Position numbers and translations under genes: made by a program. From contig VAXF01000070.1 of the NCBI GenBank assembly GCA_005888395.1, forward strand, positions 1 to 9,881: DNA of 9,881 nucleotides, written 5' to 3'. The notes under the pieces are model-generated. The model worked only from the letters and a program-made list of their open reading frames with translations. It was not told where the DNA came from and searched no databases. Below are positions 7,795-9,881 of the stretch, piece by piece. This DNA is from Actinomycetota bacterium (GTDB lineage: Bacteria; Actinomycetota; Acidimicrobiia; Acidimicrobiales; AC-25). The stretch's first letter is position 1, and every line of letters starts with the position of its first letter.

Positions 7795-9609
7795 CTAGAT
7801 GTTGTTGGGCCTGCGTAAGGCGATCTCACCCGGCAGGTGCTGCCAGTATGACGGACGCATGCCCCAGAAGGCAGTCTGGAAGAGTAATAACTCGTAGACC
7901 GCCGACGTGAAGTTGGAGCCGGTCCACGCACCGCCGGTCCACGCCGCACCGGTCCACGCCGCACCGGTCCATGCTGCGCCGGTCCACGCGCCACCGGTCC
8001 AGGCCGCACCGGTCCAGGCACCACCGGTCCAGGCGCCACCGGTCCAGGCGCCACCGGTCCACGCGCCACCCGTCCAGGCCGCACCGGTCCATGCGCCGCC
8101 GGTCCATGCGCCGCCGTCCCACGGCTGGCAACGGATGTCGATCTCACCCTGGATAGTCGTCGTGGTCCCACCGGGGCACACGGTCTGCACGTAGATGCCG
8201 CCCCGGCTGGCGTCGATCGAGCCCAGGCCGCTGCTCTGGAACGTCTGCGTCGTCGACGGCGGGGTGGCGGCGAGCGCGGCGGCGAGCTGCACGCGGCCGG
8301 CACCCTGCCGGTTGACCGACTGAGTCGCCATCGGCGAGGCGGTCGCCTTGAGGACCGCCTTCACCTGGTCGGGCGTCCAGTCGGGGTGGGCCTTCAACAG
8401 GAGGGCGACGAGCCCCGAGGTGACCGCGGCCGCCTCCGACGTGCCGCTGCCCCGGATGTAGCTCGGCGCGTACAGCGCCTTCGGGTACGTCTGCTCGACG
8501 TAGGAGCCGAACGAACGCGTGGCGATCAGCAGGCGGCCCGGCGAGACGATGTCGGGCTTGGCGACGCCCTGGGCCGTCGGGCCGTTCGACGACCACGACG
8601 GCACCGAGTCGTCGCTCGGGTCGGTGTTCTGCTTGTCGTCGTACGCGCCGACCGTCAGGATCACCGGGTCGTCACCGGGCTTGGTGATCGTGCCCGTGTT
8701 CGGCCCGTCGTTGCCCGCCGCGACCACGACCACGATGCCGAGGCGCCACAGGCGCTCGACCGCGTAGTCGATCGGGTCGACGGCCGGGTCCTGGGTCGAG
8801 GGCACGCCCCACGAGAGGTTCATCACGCGGATGTTGAACTGGTCCTTGTAGGAGGCCACCCAGTGCATCGCCCAGAGCATCGTCGACACGTCGACCGCGC
8901 CGTTGCGGCCGGCGACCTTGACGCCCACGACCCACGACTTGGGCGCGATTCCGGTGTGGCCGCCGTTCGAGTCGGCGCCGCTGCCGCCCACGAGGCCCGC
9001 CATCACCGTTCCGTGACCGAAGGTGTCGATCGTGGTGCCCTCACCCGACAGGTCGGGGCCGTTCACGATGCGGCCCGACAGGTCGTTCATGTTGGAGATG
9101 CCGGTGTCGACGACCGCGACGCCGACGCCGTCACCGAGGTTGCCCGCGCTCCACGCGGCAGAGGCGCCGGAAGACTTGACGAAGTTCGACTGCGTCGTTA
9201 ACGCGTCGAAGCTGTACGAGTTGAACACCGCGCTGCGGTCGAGGGTCACGGCCTTGATCGAGGTCGAACGGCCGAGGCGGTCGAGGGTGCTCGTGTTGAC
9301 CGTGGCCGCGAAGCCTTCGACGATCGGCAGCTGCGCGCCGACCGTGCCGCCCGCGGCGCGCACGTCGGCTGCGGCGGCGGCCGCGTCGCCGGTCGACTGC
9401 ACGACCACGCGGACCTGACGGCCGGGCGTGCGGTCGATCCCGGGGTCGATGACCGCGCGGTCGGGCGCGTGGTTCATCGTCCAGATCACACCGCGCAGGT
9501 GCAGAGCCGAAGTACCGGGCTGCAGCACCGCGATCGTCATCGTCGCGAGCAGCGCTGCCATGGCGATCCGCCAGCGCCGGATCCCGAACACCGGAAGAGC
9601 GACGGTCAT
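7795..9609 (-). CDS. Secreted subtilisin-family (S8) serine protease with C-terminal WTG pentapeptide repeats
   Basis: This is an exported serine endopeptidase of 604 residues. Seen in order: a basic start (RRWR) and hydrophobic signal segment (about 15-35) with possible cleavage after GTSA; an inhibitor-I9-like propeptide (about 64-130, with VEGFAATVN); and a peptidase S8 domain with Asp168 (VVDTGI), His199 (FGHGT), oxyanion Asn300 (AAGND) and nucleophile Ser391 (GSGTSEAAA), so all catalytic residues are present. After residue 445 comes a Thr/Ser/Gly stretch with the only two cysteines (Cys478, Cys494), likely a disulfide. Then there is one WDGGA unit, 12 WTGGA or WTGAA units and a final WTGSN (about 497-566), and an aromatic tail (566-604) containing FQTAFWGM and ending RRPNNI. 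No sortase or transmembrane anchor is visible. The ATG at 9607-9609 has GGGGG eight bases upstream. Substrate and localisation are unknown. From memory, actinobacterial S8 proteins with Trp-Xaa-Gly tails occur but are uncharacterised. Confidence 0.94.
   Translation of the reverse strand: MTVALPVFGIRRWRIAMAALLATMTIAVLQPGTSALHLRGVIWTMNHAPDRAVIDPGIDRTPGRQVRVVVQSTGDAAAAAADVRAAGGTVGAQLPIVEGFAATVNTSTLDRLGRSTSIKAVTLDRSAVFNSYSFDALTTQSNFVKSSGASAAWSAGNLGDGVGVAVVDTGISNMNDLSGRIVNGPDLSGEGTTIDTFGHGTVMAGLVGGSGADSNGGHTGIAPKSWVVGVKVAGRNGAVDVSTMLWAMHWVASYKDQFNIRVMNLSWGVPSTQDPAVDPIDYAVERLWRLGIVVVVAAGNDGPNTGTITKPGDDPVILTVGAYDDKQNTDPSDDSVPSWSSNGPTAQGVAKPDIVSPGRLLIATRSFGSYVEQTYPKALYAPSYIRGSGTSEAAAVTSGLVALLLKAHPDWTPDQVKAVLKATASPMATQSVNRQGAGRVQLAAALAATPPSTTQTFQSSGLGSIDASRGGIYVQTVCPGGTTTTIQGEIDIRCQPWDGGAWTGGAWTGAAWTGGAWTGGAWTGGAWTGGAWTGAAWTGGAWTGAAWTGAAWTGAAWTGGAWTGSNFTSAVYELLLFQTAFWGMRPSYWQHLPGEIALRRPNNI
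7919..8113. repeat. 15-base tandem repeat (13 units) encoding the WTG pentapeptide array
   Basis: Thirteen consecutive 15-base units on the plus strand begin CCGGTCCA (the eleventh begins CCCGTCCA). A diverged unit containing GTCCCA follows from 8114. They encode the Trp-Thr-Gly array of the protease on the minus strand. The Trp-Thr part is nearly invariant (ACC in 12 of 13 Thr codons), while the Ala codon before Trp varies among GCG, GCC and GCA, and the middle residue alternates between Gly and Ala. Some neighbours are identical (units 2/3, 8/9 and 12/13), which fits local duplication. There are no spacers, so this is not CRISPR. Confidence 0.9.
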
Positions 9610-9617
9610 GTGTTGAA

Positions 9618-9622
9618 CCCCC
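9618..9622 (-). promoter_or_regulatory. Ribosome binding site for the S8 protease
   Basis: The minus strand reads GGGGG here, 8 bases before the ATG at 9609. It can pair with the CCUCC anti-Shine-Dalgarno using one G-U pair. It favours the ATG at 9609, which keeps the basic n-region of the signal peptide, over the internal Met17. Confidence 0.5.
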
Positions 9623-9662
9623 GACGAGTCGTGTTGCCCCTACCACGCAGCGTGAGGGAAGC

Positions 9663-9684
9663 CGGGCCATCCCGCAATGGCCCG
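9663..9684. other. Perfect 8-bp hairpin downstream of the STAS gene
   Basis: CGGGCCAT (9663-9670) and ATGGCCCG (9677-9684) form a perfect 8-bp stem with a 6-base loop. It begins 42 bases after the STAS stop in the direction of transcription. No T run follows on the minus strand, so it could be a terminator of the non-U-tract kind or a structured leader of the protease message. It shares bases 9667-9670 with the other hairpin in this gap, so the two cannot form together. Confidence 0.5.
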
Positions 9685-9709
9685 TCCATGACACGTCGGG
9701 ATGGTTTTT
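9667..9709 (+). terminator. Candidate intrinsic terminator on the plus strand (stem plus T5)
   Basis: CCATCCCG (9667-9674) pairs with CGGGATGG (9697-9704), an 8-bp stem with a 22-base loop, followed directly by TTTTT (9705-9709) on the plus strand. No plus-strand gene ends here. If real, it would stop antisense RNA from entering the 3' end of the STAS gene. The loop is long and the stem competes with the compact hairpin at 9663-9684, so confidence is low. Confidence 0.35.
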
Positions 9710-9726
9710 GTCGTGCTCCCTGTGGG

Positions 9727-9881
9727 CTAGTAACCGCCGTCGCCGGGGAGCAAATCGCTCAAACCCGTGACATCCAGCACCCTTCGTATCTGTGGGCTGA
9801 CCTCGCGGAGCACCAGCTCGCCCCCCTGGTCCCGGGCCCGTCGCCCCGCGCCCATCAGCACACCCAGCCCGGAGGAGTCGA
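9727..9881 (-). CDS. STAS-domain anti-sigma-factor antagonist (SpoIIAA-like), C-terminal part only
   Basis: The last 50 residues of a protein whose 5' part lies beyond the right edge. The first complete residues are DSSGLGVLMGAGRRARDQGG, followed by GELVLREVSPQIRRVLDVTG and a short end at DGGY before a TAG stop (9727-9729). DSSGLG is the signature of SpoIIAA/RsbV-type STAS domains. The serine after the Asp is the residue that the cognate anti-sigma kinase phosphorylates; when unphosphorylated the protein binds that kinase and frees a sigma factor. The following helix and the VRRVLxxTGL ending are typical, and the domain ends at the usual length. No partner kinase, phosphatase or sigma gene is visible and any would lie outside the window. 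The gene reads in the same direction as the protease, 117 bases upstream of it. An STAS domain fused to a larger protein cannot be excluded because the N-terminus is missing. Confidence 0.85.
   Translation of the reverse strand, partial: DSSGLGVLMGAGRRARDQGGELVLREVSPQIRRVLDVTGLSDLLPGDGGY

Noticed and set aside
7919..8113. CRISPR-like tandem array
   Set aside because: Units are 15 bases, contiguous and without spacers, and they are in frame with the protease.
7907..8194. 95-residue plus-strand frame with a VHAPP/VQAPP pentad repeat
   Set aside because: The periodicity is simply the complement of the WTG array, with no ribosome site or independent support.

Overview
This is a high-GC window (roughly 70% G+C by eye) with the codon use and gene content of an actinobacterium. 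A lineage such as Acidimicrobiia is a plausible guess, not a demonstrated assignment. Coding density is very high: five genes fill almost everything, and no stretch longer than about 120 bases lacks a gene. Two genes are cut by the window edges. No RNA gene, insertion sequence, CRISPR array or attachment site was seen.

Layout from left to right. (1) 1-1624, minus strand: a class A penicillin-binding protein (peptidoglycan glycosyltransferase plus transpeptidase), cut at the left edge just before its KTG motif. (2) 1625-1722: a 98-base divergent promoter region. Both flanking genes lack a clear Shine-Dalgarno site and have a TANNNT hexamer only 7-9 bases upstream of the start codon, which suggests leaderless transcripts. 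(3) 1723-5289, plus strand: a very large signalling protein made of a zinc ribbon, a class III adenylyl cyclase, an AAA/STAND-type ATPase and a long TPR-like superhelix. (4) 5290-5329: a short convergent gap with an imperfect hairpin. (5) 5330-7777, minus strand: a membrane sensor histidine kinase (multi-pass membrane domain, GAF, PAS, HisKA, HATPase) with no response regulator in view. (6) 7795-9609, minus strand: a secreted subtilisin-family (S8) serine protease ending in a tryptophan-rich pentapeptide array (WTGGA/WTGAA) and a distinctive aromatic tail. (7) 9610-9726: a 117-base gap containing two mutually exclusive hairpins and a T5 run. (8) 9727-9881, minus strand: the C-terminal part of a STAS-domain anti-sigma-factor antagonist.

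How the genes might work together. The STAS protein, protease and kinase all read leftward. The protease-kinase gap is only 17 bases, so those two are probably co-transcribed, and no conventional -10 was found for the protease in the 117-base gap. The theme is signalling (cAMP synthesis, two-component phosphorelay, sigma-factor partner switching) beside envelope functions (peptidoglycan synthesis, exported proteolysis). Whether these form one pathway is inference.

The most interesting items are the WTG pentapeptide array of the protease with its tail and its tight linkage to a sensor kinase, the loss of the first Walker B acidic residue in the cyclase-ATPase, and the competing hairpins upstream of the protease. 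No clearly new multi-gene system can be claimed from this window alone.
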